From the NCBI GenBank assembly GCA_963772225.1, contig CAVYWD010000002.1:2914001-2978000 (forward strand): 64,000 bases of DNA, given 5' to 3'. The stretch's first letter is position 1. Each line of letters begins with the position of its first letter. Below, piece after piece: positions 50,842-59,237 of the stretch. The translations under genes and the position numbers were made by a program. The notes under the pieces are model-generated. The model searched no databases and was not told the origin of the DNA. It saw nothing but the letters and a program-made list of their open reading frames with translations. Source of the stretch: CAVYWD01 sp963772225. Lineage in GTDB: Bacteria > Myxococcota > Myxococcia > Myxococcales > UBA5297.

Positions 50842-51384
50842 GTCGACGTCGACGTCGACGTCGACGCTTGACGTGGACGTGGACGTGGACGTGGACGGCG
50901 ACGGCGACGGCGACGCGGCCGTGGGCGGTCGTGTCGGAAATCAGCGACAGAGCTTGGTCAGCATGGCGACGATGCGCTCAAGCAGCTCGCAGCCTCGCCG
51001 ATGTGCGGCAGCGTCGATGATTTTGAGCACGAGCAGGGCACCCAGGGCGGCGGCGCACTCCATCGCCGAACCGCGGGCGATGGCGTAGGTACGAGCTGCG
51101 TCTGCTTGTCCTGTCCGTCCAGCTGCTTCGGCGATGTTCAAGGGGATCGAACTGGCTCTCGCCGAAGCTGGTCCAAGAGTGCGGAGTTCCCTCGAGGTGC
51201 ATCGGATCAAAGCTGCGAAGCCAAGGCAAGAAGCTCGATGGCTCGCTGGTAGACATCCATCTTCTGGAAGCTGAGCATTCTGATCGCATAGCGAGCACCG
51301 CCGACACGACCGCCCACGGCCACGTCGCCGTCGCCGTCGCCGTCGCCGACCACGCCCACGTCGAGCGCCCACGTCAACGTGCAT
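50842..51384. mobile_element. IVS-like element: long inverted repeat enclosing a four-helix-bundle gene
   Basis: Two arms, 50868-50937 and 51301-51377, are inverted copies of one another with a few mismatches. The inner 21 bases (50917-50937 with 51301-51321) match perfectly; outside them are GGCGAC and ACGTGG short repeats, and GACGTC repeats extend to the left. The 363-base loop holds a four-helix-bundle gene. This is the plan of intervening sequences found in 23S rRNA genes of several bacteria, here outside any rRNA gene. RNA from it would fold into a very long hairpin. Confidence 0.65.
50941..51278 (-). pseudogene. Four-helix-bundle protein (23S rRNA IVS-encoded family), decayed
   Basis: From the ATG at 51278: MLSFQKMDVYQRAIELLALA, then an in-frame TGA, then SDAPRGNSALLDQLRR, a two-base shift near 51150, and SSIPLNIAEAAGR, GSAMECAAALG and LLERIVAMLTKLCR to the stop. 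The motif LDQLRRAxxSIPLNIAE is the hallmark of the bacterial four-helix-bundle family linked to rRNA intervening sequences (and related to DGR accessory proteins). The lost frame and stop mean a protein is probably not made here. It fills the loop of the inverted repeat almost exactly. Confidence 0.75.
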
Positions 51385-51705
51385 GCCCGAAGAGGCGGGC
51401 TCGGCGGCGCTGGCATGCGGAGAAATCGACGCTTTCTGCCCCCTCGCTCTCCAGCAGCGGGGGAACCTGAGGACACTCTGCCGATGGGTTCTCTGTCCCT
51501 CGTGAATCCCGAGCCGAGATCCGCTCTCGCACCTCCTGAGGCAAGAAACGATGGGAGTCGTGGAACCGGCCCTGTGGCCTTCGAGATCGCCGCAGCGGTT
51601 CTTGTGTGCCCGCAGGCCAAAGCAGTTGGCCGAGAAACCCTTCTAGAAGAGCTCGGGCCGGCTTGGCGCCCCATCCACCTCTGAGAACGGCTTCGTTCAA
51701 CTCGA

Positions 51706-51765
51706 CGTTTGCGCGGCGCGCTACAATGCGAGCGCCGTGCTCGCGTCCACCGCGCCGCGCAAACG
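51706..51765. repeat. Perfect 15-bp hairpin between the insertion end and the repeat core
   Basis: CGTTTGCGCGGCGCG (51706-51720) and CGCGCCGCGCAAACG (51751-51765) enclose a 30-base loop. It begins two bases after the right inverted repeat and ends ten bases before the dispersed repeat resumes. It may be a remnant of another small element or an RNA structure. Confidence 0.6.
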
Positions 51766-51775
51766 CCTACTGGTT

Positions 51776-51894
51776 AAGTTTTGCCGAGCCGGATTTGCGC
51801 CCAGAACTATCAACCATTGACTATCAACTATCGACGCGAGGCTGCGCCGCTCCCTCTCCAACATGCCTCGTCGGTCTGAGGCGCAGCCTCGCTG
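51776..51894. repeat. Dispersed structured repeat copy B, core
   Basis: Nearly identical to 15163-15281, including AAGTTTTGCCGAGCC, two ACTATCAAC motifs and the closing hairpin. Here the arms 51836-51848 (GCGAGGCTGCGCC) and 51880-51892 (GGCGCAGCCTCGC) pair perfectly, where copy A has a G-T pair. One other base in the arm loop differs. The remaining bases to the next gene hold nothing recognised. Confidence 0.85.
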
Positions 51895-52042
51895 GACCTG
51901 ACCCGGCCGAGCCGGCATCAACAGGAGGTGAATCGTCGATGGCGGGCGCGGCCCTGGAGAATGGGCCCGGCGCACGTACCCACGCTGATGAGCTCGCGCG
52001 AAAACCCGCTGCCCGCCGACGGCGACTTTGCGCGGCGGTGCC

Positions 52043-53245
52043 TCAGCTCGACCGGTCGCTCGACCTGGCCGGCGGCGGCGCCAGAGGCTCGGGCGGCAGA
52101 GACCGGAACCCGCCGCACTTCTCTCCGGCGAGCACGCTCAGCGACTGCTCGAGCAGATCGAGCGGCTGCTCGCCCACCAGACGCGCGACCTCCTCGCCCT
52201 TGGCGTCGAAGAACAGGAACGTGGGCACGCCCAGCACGCCCAACCGCCGCGCGAGCGCCATTCTCTCGGGGGCGTCCACCTCGACGCGCTGGACCTTCAC
52301 GTGCCGCCCCGCGCACCCGCGCTCTGCCGCCGCCACGACCGGGGCCATGCGGAGGCAGATGGGGCACGAGCGGCCGACGAATTCGACCAAGGAGGGGCCC
52401 TTGGGCAAATCCAGCGGAGCGGGCGCCGGCGCGGCGGCGGACGGGAGCCCGCAGGTGCTCGCCTCGCCCGCGGAACACACCTGGCCGGAGGACTCGGCGC
52501 CCGAGGCCGCTGGCGAGCTCAGTGCCGGCGCCGCCGTGAGGGCCTTGGGCGGAGAGGCGAGCGAGCTTGGCGAGAGCGCCCCGAGATGATCGGTAATGAG
52601 CAGGACGCCGATGACGGCGAGCACTGCGCCGGTGCCCAGCTGCAGCGGCCGCATGAGCTTGTGCGCGCGCCGCGCGAGCTTGAGCGCGGCGGGGGCCACG
52701 GCGGCCGTCGCGAGCAGCGGCAGCGCCAGGCCGGCCGCGTAGGTCGCCAGGTAGAGCGCGCCGCTCGCGGGGCTCGTGCTCACCGCCGCCGCGTAGGTGA
52801 GGACCGAGCCGAGCACCGGGCCCACGCACGGCGTCCAGCCCAGCGCGAAGGTCGCCCCCAGGGCGAAGGAGGCGAAGAGCCCGCCTCCGGTCGGCGCCAG
52901 CCGCCCGCGCGCCTCGCGGTCCAGCCAGGGGATTTGGAGCGCGCCCAAGAGCTTGAGGCCGAAGAGAAACACCGCCAGGCCGCCGAGCTGCAGGAAGAGG
53001 GCGCGGTGAGCCACGAGCGCCTTGCCCGCGGCGGTCGCCGCGAGCCCCAGGCCCACGAAGACGAGCGACAGCCCCAGAGAGAAGGCCACCGCCGCGGCGA
53101 AGGTGCGCGCCGCGCTCGGCTTGGAGTCGGGGTCGGCGCTCGTGCCGCCCAGCAGGGCGAGGTAGACGGGGACCAGCGGGAGGATGCACGGCGACGCGAA
53201 AGTCAGCAGGCCGGCAGCGAAGGTCGCAAGATGGCTCAAGTGCAT
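52043..53245 (-). CDS. CcdA/DsbD-type thiol-disulfide transporter fused to a thioredoxin-like domain
   Basis: A 400-residue inner-membrane protein. The first half has six to seven spans with the two conserved Cys segments FASPCILPLVPVY and GWTPCVGPVLGS, the hallmark of CcdA/DsbD electron carriers. After an Ala/Pro-rich linker containing two more Cys comes a thioredoxin-like domain with GRSCPICLRM (CxxC) and GVPTFLFFD (cis-Pro). Electrons would pass from the cytosol to the periplasmic thioredoxin domain to reduce exported proteins or cytochrome c apoproteins. No cytochrome genes are near. The start at 53245 (MHLSHLATFAAGLL) fits the family. Confidence 0.9.
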   Translation of the reverse strand: MHLSHLATFAAGLLTFASPCILPLVPVYLALLGGTSADPDSKPSAARTFAAAVAFSLGLSLVFVGLGLAATAAGKALVAHRALFLQLGGLAVFLFGLKLLGALQIPWLDREARGRLAPTGGGLFASFALGATFALGWTPCVGPVLGSVLTYAAAVSTSPASGALYLATYAAGLALPLLATAAVAPAALKLARRAHKLMRPLQLGTGAVLAVIGVLLITDHLGALSPSSLASPPKALTAAPALSSPAASGAESSGQVCSAGEASTCGLPSAAAPAPAPLDLPKGPSLVEFVGRSCPICLRMAPVVAAAERGCAGRHVKVQRVEVDAPERMALARRLGVLGVPTFLFFDAKGEEVARLVGEQPLDLLEQSLSVLAGEKCGGFRSLPPEPLAPPPARSSDRSS

Positions 53246-53398
53246 GGTCGTTGGCTCGTTGGAGTCGCCGAGGGAGGGGGAAGATTCGCGCGGCGCCGTC
53301 TCGAGCGGGTCCGGAACTATAGTTCACGAGGGGGCGATTTCGTTACACGCCCGCGAGGTGCCGCGGCGAATGGGCGCCTGGGAAGTCGAGGGCCAGCC

Positions 53399-53950
53399 AT
53401 GGCGGGGGCCGAGCTCCACCCCGTCATCGAAGTGGCCAAGACCGGCCGAGCCAAATGCCGGGGCTGCCGGGAGGCCATCGCCAAGGGCGAGCTGCGCTTC
53501 GGGGAAGAGGTGAAGAACGACTTCGACCCCGGCGGCAGCACGTCCTTCCAGTGGTACCACCTGCGCTGCGCGGCCCAAAAGCGCCCGGCCCTGGTGAAGC
53601 CGGCCCTCGCATCGTATCCCGGCGAGGTCCCCGACCGGGCAGAAGTCGAGAAGGCGCTGGCCGAGGGCGAGGCCAGCGCGCCGCCTCCGTATCCGCACGC
53701 CGAGCGCGCGGCCACGGGGCGCTCCAAGTGTGCTCACTGCGAAGGCCCCATCGAGAAGGGCGCCTGGCGCGTCGCCTTCGAGCGGGAGATCGACGCCGGG
53801 GCCTTCGTGCGCAAGGGCCCGGGCTATCTGCACCTGGCATGCGCCGGCGAGCACCTCCAGGACCTGCAGCTTTCCTCGAAGCTCTCGAACAACAGCCGCC
53901 TCGAGCCCCCGGAGCTCGAGGTCCTGAAGAGAGAGCTCCAGTCCCTCTAG
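53399..53950 (+). CDS. Bacterial protein with two PARP-type zinc fingers
   Basis: A 183-residue soluble protein. Finger 1: Cys20, Cys23, His54, Cys57 (CRGC ... WYHLRC). Finger 2: Cys111, Cys114, His145, Cys148 (CAHC ... YLHLAC). Spacing and the basic GR[AS]KC start of each are those of the PARP/ligase-III DNA-nick-binding finger. There is no PARP catalytic or ligase domain; the last 30 residues are helical. Binding to DNA breaks is a reasonable guess. The ATG at 53399 is the first plausible start before finger 1. It is separate from, and divergent to, the CcdA fusion. Confidence 0.85.
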   Translation: MAGAELHPVIEVAKTGRAKCRGCREAIAKGELRFGEEVKNDFDPGGSTSFQWYHLRCAAQKRPALVKPALASYPGEVPDRAEVEKALAEGEASAPPPYPHAERAATGRSKCAHCEGPIEKGAWRVAFEREIDAGAFVRKGPGYLHLACAGEHLQDLQLSSKLSNNSRLEPPELEVLKRELQSL

Positions 53951-54095
53951 GCCCGCGCTCGCACAGTCGCGGCTGACCCGCTTCCCGGGAGGGATGCCTC
54001 TAAGGGATGCCTCTAGTCGGGGACGCCCTCGCCCGCGGCCTCGATGGGCTACTCCCTGGCCGACAAGCCGCGTGAGGCGACCGAGGCAAACAAAC

Positions 54096-56924
54096 ATGGA
54101 TCAACCTTGCTTGGCCGTTGGGAATGGGCGCTCTGCCCTCGCAGCGCTGGGAGCGACGCTTTTAGGGCTCGTCGCCTCGTGCGGAGGGACGGAGGTGGCG
54201 GGGAACAACCTGCCCACTCTCGCGAGCTTTTCGCCGAGCTCGGGCCCGGTGGGGACTCGAGTGGCCATCGCCGGAACGAACCTCGTCTTTGGGCAGAGCA
54301 TTGCCGAGGTGCGCTTCAACGGCGTCGCCGCTGGGGTGACGGACGCCACCCCCACCTCGCTCACCGCCGTGGTGCCCGAGGGCGCGACGACCGGGCTCAT
54401 CACTGCTTCGGTCGGCGGGACGGCCGCCACTTCGGCGGCGCCGTTCGTCGTCGAGAGCTCCTCCTCGCAGGCGCCAACCATCGCCACCCAGCCCGCGAGC
54501 CTGACCGTAGCGGCGGGCGACTCGGCGACATTCAGCGTCGTGGCGTCGGGGACCGCGCCGCTCGCCTATCAGTGGGCCTTCGGCGGGAAGGCGATCGCCG
54601 GGGCGACGAGCTCGAGCTACACCATCGCCGTGGCGGCGACCGCGAATGAGGGCAGCTACACCGTGACCGTCTCGAACTCGGTGGGCTCGGTCGCGAGCAG
54701 CGCCGCGACGCTGACCGTGAGCTCGGTGGCCGTGAAGCCGACCATCGCCACCCAGCCCGCGAGCCTGACCGTAGCGGCGGGCGACTCGGCGACATTCAGC
54801 GTCGTGGCGTCGGGGACCGCGCCGCTCGCCTATCAGTGGGCCTTCGGCGGGAAGGCGATCGCCGGGGCGACGAGCTCGAGCTACACCATCGCCGCGGCGG
54901 CGACCGCGAATGAGGGCAGCTACACCGTGACCGTCTCGAACTCGGTGGGCTCGGTCGCGAGCAGCGCCGCGACGCTGACCGTGAGCTCGGTGGCCGTGAA
55001 GCCGACCATCGCCACCCAGCCCGCGAGCCTGACCGTGGCGGCGGGGGACCCTGCGGCGTTCAGCGTGCAGGCGTCGGGGACCGCGCCGCTCGCCTATCAG
55101 TGGGCCTTCGGCGGGAAGGCGATCGCCGGGGCGACGAGCTCGAGCTACACCATCGCCGCGGCGGCGACCGCGAATGAGGGCAGCTACACCGTGACCGTCT
55201 CGAATTCGGTGGGCTCGGTCGCGAGCAGCGCCGCGACGCTGACCGTGAGCTCGGTGGCCGTGAAGCCGACCATCGTCACCCAGCCCGCGAGTCTCACGGT
55301 CGCAGTGGGGACGAGCGCGACGTTCAAGGTGGTGGCGGCGGGGACCGCGCCGCTCGCCTATCAGTGGGCCATCGGCGGGAAGGCGATCGCCGGGGCGACG
55401 AGCTCGAGCTACACCATCGCCGCGGCGGCGACCGCGAATGAGGGCAGCTACACGGTGACCGTCACGAATTCGGCCGGCTCGGCGACGAGCAGCGCCGCGG
55501 CGCTGACCGTGACCTCCGGGAGCACGCCGCTCACCGCTTACAACCTGACCGGCTTCGCGACGCTCGGCTCCGGGACCACTGGAGGCGGTGTGATTCTCGA
55601 GACGGACGCCGCGTACAGGAAATGCTCCACCGCGCTCGACCTGGCGACCGCCATCCGCGACGCGAACAAGACCGCGGGGGCGGTCAAGGTCATCGAGATC
55701 ATGAACGACCTCGACCTGGGGTGGACCGAGGTCGGCTCCGCGGTCCAGGGCCTCTCCAGCACGCCGTTCCGCTCGCACAACGCTCCAAAGCTCCACCCCG
55801 TGCTGATCGCCAGCGGGGTCAGCGTCATCGATATCAAGGCCAAGAGCGGGTTGACCCTCTTCTCCGCGAACGGCGCCACCCTGCGCCACGTCACCCTCAA
55901 CATCAAGAGCACCTCGAACATCATTGTCCGCAATCTCAAGTTCGACGAGATGTGGGAGTGGGACGAGGCCACAAAGGGCAACTACGACAGCAACGACTGG
56001 GACTTCATCGACCTGGGCAACGGCGGGACGGTCAACAATATCTGGGTCGACCACTGCACCTTCACCAAGGCCTACGACGGGATCGTCGACATCAAGCAGG
56101 GGAGCTACAACATCACCTTTTCGTGGAACAAGGTCGTGGGGGATGACGGGGCGACCAATTCCAACAGCTTCGTGCGCCAGCAGATCAACGCCCTGGAGGC
56201 GAGCAAGTCCTCCTACGCCATGTACAACTTCTTCCGCACCAATGGATTCAGCGTCGAGGACCTCGTGACCATTCTTCAGGGCCACGACAAGACGCACCTC
56301 ATCGGCTCGAATTCCTTGGACTCGACGAATGCGACCCACACGTTGACCTTCCATCACCAGTGGTACCAGAACACCTGGGACCGGCTGCCGCGGCTGCGCG
56401 CCGGGCAGGTTCATAGCTACAACATCTACGCGGACGTGACGGGCGCGCTCGCGGCCCAGCGCCGGCGCGATACTCTGGTCGCGGCCATGAGCTCGGCGAA
56501 CCAGAGCACGGCCAACAATACCTACGACTTCAAGCCGCCGCTCAACGGCAGCATCTCCACCGAGGGCGGTGCGATGCTGGTCGAGAAATCGATGTACGTC
56601 GATTGCCTTTGGCCGCTCCGAAACAACCAGACCGACCCCACGAACGCGACCTATACCGGAAAGATCGCCGCCACCGACACGATCGACACGATGCACAACG
56701 CCGACGGGACCACGACCACGGTGCGCGGCAACAGCACCGACCCGGGCAACCCCCTCGGGCCCTCGCAGGCGGCGGTCATCCCATTTTCCTGGAATACGTT
56801 CTCGGCGCTCCCCTACGCCTATACGGCCGACGACCCGAGCGGCCTGCCGGCTCTCCTCCAGGCGGGCGCGGGCGCCGGGGTGCTGACCTGGGCGAAGGAG
56901 AATTGGCTGAAAGTGTCGTATTGA
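54096..56924 (+). CDS. Secreted PL1 pectate lyase with IPT/TIG and four Ig-like domains
   Basis: A 942-residue lipoprotein or secreted enzyme; the signal ends GLVASCGG with Cys as lipobox candidate. Residues about 40-125 form an IPT/TIG domain (FSPSSGPVGTRVAIAG). Four Ig-like domains of 88 residues follow. The C-terminal 480 residues are a parallel beta-helix of family PL1: IWVDHCTFTKAYDGIVDIKQ, then HHQWYQNTWDRLPRLRAGQV. The Arg and the WVDH motif of the active site are present, so it should cleave pectate by beta-elimination. The ATG at 54096 directly precedes the signal peptide. Confidence 0.93.
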   Translation: MDQPCLAVGNGRSALAALGATLLGLVASCGGTEVAGNNLPTLASFSPSSGPVGTRVAIAGTNLVFGQSIAEVRFNGVAAGVTDATPTSLTAVVPEGATTGLITASVGGTAATSAAPFVVESSSSQAPTIATQPASLTVAAGDSATFSVVASGTAPLAYQWAFGGKAIAGATSSSYTIAVAATANEGSYTVTVSNSVGSVASSAATLTVSSVAVKPTIATQPASLTVAAGDSATFSVVASGTAPLAYQWAFGGKAIAGATSSSYTIAAAATANEGSYTVTVSNSVGSVASSAATLTVSSVAVKPTIATQPASLTVAAGDPAAFSVQASGTAPLAYQWAFGGKAIAGATSSSYTIAAAATANEGSYTVTVSNSVGSVASSAATLTVSSVAVKPTIVTQPASLTVAVGTSATFKVVAAGTAPLAYQWAIGGKAIAGATSSSYTIAAAATANEGSYTVTVTNSAGSATSSAAALTVTSGSTPLTAYNLTGFATLGSGTTGGGVILETDAAYRKCSTALDLATAIRDANKTAGAVKVIEIMNDLDLGWTEVGSAVQGLSSTPFRSHNAPKLHPVLIASGVSVIDIKAKSGLTLFSANGATLRHVTLNIKSTSNIIVRNLKFDEMWEWDEATKGNYDSNDWDFIDLGNGGTVNNIWVDHCTFTKAYDGIVDIKQGSYNITFSWNKVVGDDGATNSNSFVRQQINALEASKSSYAMYNFFRTNGFSVEDLVTILQGHDKTHLIGSNSLDSTNATHTLTFHHQWYQNTWDRLPRLRAGQVHSYNIYADVTGALAAQRRRDTLVAAMSSANQSTANNTYDFKPPLNGSISTEGGAMLVEKSMYVDCLWPLRNNQTDPTNATYTGKIAATDTIDTMHNADGTTTTVRGNSTDPGNPLGPSQAAVIPFSWNTFSALPYAYTADDPSGLPALLQAGAGAGVLTWAKENWLKVSY
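54477..55520 (+). repeat. 264-bp tandem repeats, four near-identical copies (Ig-like domains)
   Basis: The block beginning ACCATCGCCACCCAGCC starts at 54477, 54741, 55005 and 55269, exactly 264 bases apart. Copies 1-3 differ at very few bases; copy 4 is more divergent. Each encodes one 88-residue Ig-like domain. The near-identity implies recent duplication or gene conversion, and makes assembly of this stretch uncertain. Confidence 0.92.
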
Positions 56925-57021
56925 CGGGCCGGGCCGAACCCTCGAATTCGCCGGCTTCGGGCGGCGAGCTTCGGAAGCGCTTCCTGGAGGGGGTGGAGCG
57001 ATAGGGCCGGGAGCGAGCCGC

Positions 57022-57255
57022 TCACCGCCGCGAAATCCGCGCCAACACCGCCCGCGCAGTGCTCGACAGCCCCTGCCCGTCGAGCGCGGCCTCCATGCGC
57101 CGCAGGCGCCGGGCCACCTCGAACGCCTCCACTCGCCCAGCCGAGTCGAGGTCGTGCCAGGCCGAGCTCGTCGTGATGCTTCCGTCGGCGGCGCGCGCGC
57201 GGTGCGCCCCGGCGGCCGCCTCGATGAGCTCCTCGCGGGTCGTCCGGTCGCTCAT
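57022..57255 (-). CDS. Small hypothetical protein coupled to the VWA gene
   Basis: A 77-residue mostly helical protein (MSDRTTREELIEAAAGAHRA at the start; RVEAFEVARRLRRMEAAL). No signal, zinc site or known family is seen. Its ATG overlaps the stop of the VWA gene (ATGA), so it is probably made together with that protein and may bind it. Because the upstream gene is damaged, its present expression is unsure. Confidence 0.6.
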   Translation of the reverse strand: MSDRTTREELIEAAAGAHRARAADGSITTSSAWHDLDSAGRVEAFEVARRLRRMEAALDGQGLSSTARAVLARISRR

Positions 57256-58440
57256 GGCAGCTCCGCTTCAAGGTCGACGCCGTTCTTGGCCAAGCCCGCA
57301 TAGCCCTCGCCGGGCGCCGTGGAGCGCACCACCACCCGCTGCTCGAAACGCCCTTCGGCGGTCCGGCCGCACACCGCGAGGTGCCCGCCTTGAGGCCGGA
57401 GCGCGAGCGCGACGAGCGCCGCCAGCCCCGGCGAACAAATCCGGCAGCCGCGCGGGCGCTGCGTCGAGGAGCGCGCTGCCGTGCACTTCCACCTCGGTCA
57501 CGAGCGGCGCCGCGGTCCTCGAGACCAGGCGCCGGGCCGCGCGCTCCGGGTCCTCGCCCAGGCCGATGACCACCTCCACTCCGTGGCCGGCCCGCGCCGC
57601 CGGCGCGGTGAGCGACCGGTTGATCGCAGAGCCCACGCCCACGGTGTGCAGGCGCGACGCCGCCGGCAGCTTCTCGAGGATGGCGCGCACCATCTCGCTC
57701 TCGAATCCGATGAGCCCGTCGGTGACCAGCACCACCTGCCGCTGGGCCCCCTCGCGCAGCGACTTCATCGCCTCGTGGATTCCGCTGCGCATCTCGGTGC
57801 CGCCGCCCGCCTCGAGGCCCTGCAGCCAGGCGAGCGCCGCCCTCCGGTTCTCCTCGGTCGCATCCAGCGGGTCCTTCTTCCAGCGCCGCGGCTCGTTGGA
57901 GAACTCGATGAGCTCCAGGCGATCGGCCGGGCCGAGCGTGTCGATGAGCGCCGAGACGACCCGTCGCGCCTGGTCGAGCGGCTCGCCGCCCATGGAGCCC
58001 GACGTGTCGAGCAGGACGATGGAATCGCGCGGGACGGCCCTCATCGCCGCCGAGGCGCGCGGAGGGACCAGGGTGAGCAGCCCGTAGGCGCGGTCCGCGT
58101 GGGGCCGCCCGTCCGCGGGCCGCCCCGCCGCCAGCGCCAGCCCGACCGCCGGCTCGGCAATCGGCCAGCGCACGACCAGGTCGCGGTCGAGCGGCGCGCC
58201 GCGCTCGTCGCGGACCGAGGCGCGCAGGAGCCCGCCGTCCTGCGTGAAGTGCAGGCAATGCGAGGGCGACTCGGGCGAGCGCCCGGGGGAGATGACGTCT
58301 CGAACCGTCAGCGACAGCGCCAGGCGCGGTTCGATGGGTCCCTCGGCGATCGGCACATCGAGCTTGGCGGCGTCGCCGACGTGCCCCGGGCCGCCCTGGT
58401 AGCGCGGCGCGACGGTCGTGGGGAAACAGTTCTTGTGACA
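57252..58440 (-). pseudogene. VWA-domain protein lacking its N-terminal VIT part, one frameshift
   Basis: The readable part begins NCFPTTVAPRYQGG, matching the end of a VIT domain, then continues to LDTSGSMGG (the DxSxS metal site of VWA), LELIEFSN, GGGTEMRSGI and LVTDGLIGFE. So a metal-dependent adhesion fold is present. Near 57426-57429, a CCCC run, the frame changes and the end GYAGLAKNGVDLEAELP follows. No start codon fits upstream, and about 150 residues expected for a VIT domain are missing; a small membrane-protein gene ends just there. A deletion plus frameshift is the plain reading. Confidence 0.7.
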
Positions 58441-58462
58441 GCGAGGCCGGCTGAGCTTCTGG

Positions 58463-58876
58463 CTAGCGTTGCGCGGGGAGCGGGGCGCGCCAGGCGCGGA
58501 AGGTGAGCGCCAACAGGGGGACCGCGCAGAGGGCCCCGCCCGCCAAAATGGCCAAGGAGCCGGGCACGCGGAAGGACGGGTGGCCGCGGATGAGGAAGAA
58601 GCCGTGGATGGCCGCCGCGAGGATTCCCGCCGCGCCGACGAGGGCCGAAGCCGCGCGGCCGCCCCGGCGGCCCTCGGCAAGCGCGCCATAGCCCCACAGG
58701 CCGCCGAGGAGCAGGGGGATGTGCGCCAGCGCGAAGGGCTGGATGTCGCCGCCGAGGCCAAAGAGCTCCCACTCGCGCCAATAGGCCGCGTCGACCTCGT
58801 GCGCAAAGAGGAGCGCGAGCTCGAGCGCATAGAGGAGCAGCAGCGTTCTCGGAGCCTTCGCTCTCGCGTCGGGCAT
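58463..58876 (-). CDS. Small four-span membrane protein (DUF6713-like)
   Basis: A 137-residue protein with four predicted spans: LLLLYALELALLFAHEVDAAYW, FALAHIPLLLGGLWG, ALVGAAGILAAAIHGFFLI and ILAGGALCAVPLLALTF. The first contains HEVDAAYWREWELF, a charged pattern that I associate with DUF6713-type proteins. No function is known. Its stop lies right before the truncated VWA gene. An ATG at 58876 begins a short basic leader before the first span. Confidence 0.7.
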   Translation of the reverse strand: MPDARAKAPRTLLLLYALELALLFAHEVDAAYWREWELFGLGGDIQPFALAHIPLLLGGLWGYGALAEGRRGGRAASALVGAAGILAAAIHGFFLIRGHPSFRVPGSLAILAGGALCAVPLLALTFRAWRAPLPAQR

Positions 58877-59237
58877 TTCGGGTCTCCTCGAGGTCGTACA
58901 GCGGGCACGGGCTCACCGACGTTCTCTCGCCGCGCGGGGGATGCGGGCAAGCGGGCGTCGGTCCAAGGGCCGGCGACGAGCGAGAAGCGAACCTTTCGGG
59001 GAGCAGGCGCATCGCCCGGACGCCTTCACCGAGGAGGAACGGGCGGCAAAGACGGCGCCTCGGAGCGCGCGCCCGGCTTGGCAGGACCGGTGCGGGTGCA
59101 AAGCATTACTCGCGGCTCGAGTAAGTCGGCAGGGGGAGTGGTCGAGGCCCTGCCGTCGCCGGCCGCCTCGAAGAGCAAGTGCGTCTCAGTGCGTTTCTTT
59201 TGAAAAGGACCTCGCGAAGGGTCCACCTCAGGTGCCC
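58877..59237. other. Gap of about 360 bases upstream of the S1-domain gene
   Basis: It separates divergent genes and should hold both promoters. Near 59198-59220 GGACC and GGTCC pair around eight bases in the leader of the S1-domain gene. No other signal was recognised. An open frame that extends the S1 gene to 58941 has no family character. Confidence 0.35.

Larger units (their letters stand above)
50787..51703. mobile_element. Inserted segment bounded by 16-bp perfect inverted repeats
   Basis: GAGTTGAACGAAGCCG (50787-50802) reappears inverted at 51688-51703. Between them lie the long inverted-repeat element with its four-helix-bundle gene and about 300 bases of unrecognised sequence (51385-51687) with open but uncharacteristic frames. 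No transposase is present. The ends sit next to the point where the dispersed repeat is broken, so this is the best candidate for the inserted piece. Target-site duplication was not identified. Confidence 0.55.

Noticed and set aside
50842..51384. A 23S rRNA fragment around the IVS-like element
   Set aside because: The flanks are dispersed repeat and unrelated sequence; no rRNA sequence was recognised on either side.
50842..51384. A diversity-generating retroelement, because its accessory protein has the same fold
   Set aside because: No reverse transcriptase or template/variable repeat pair is in the window.
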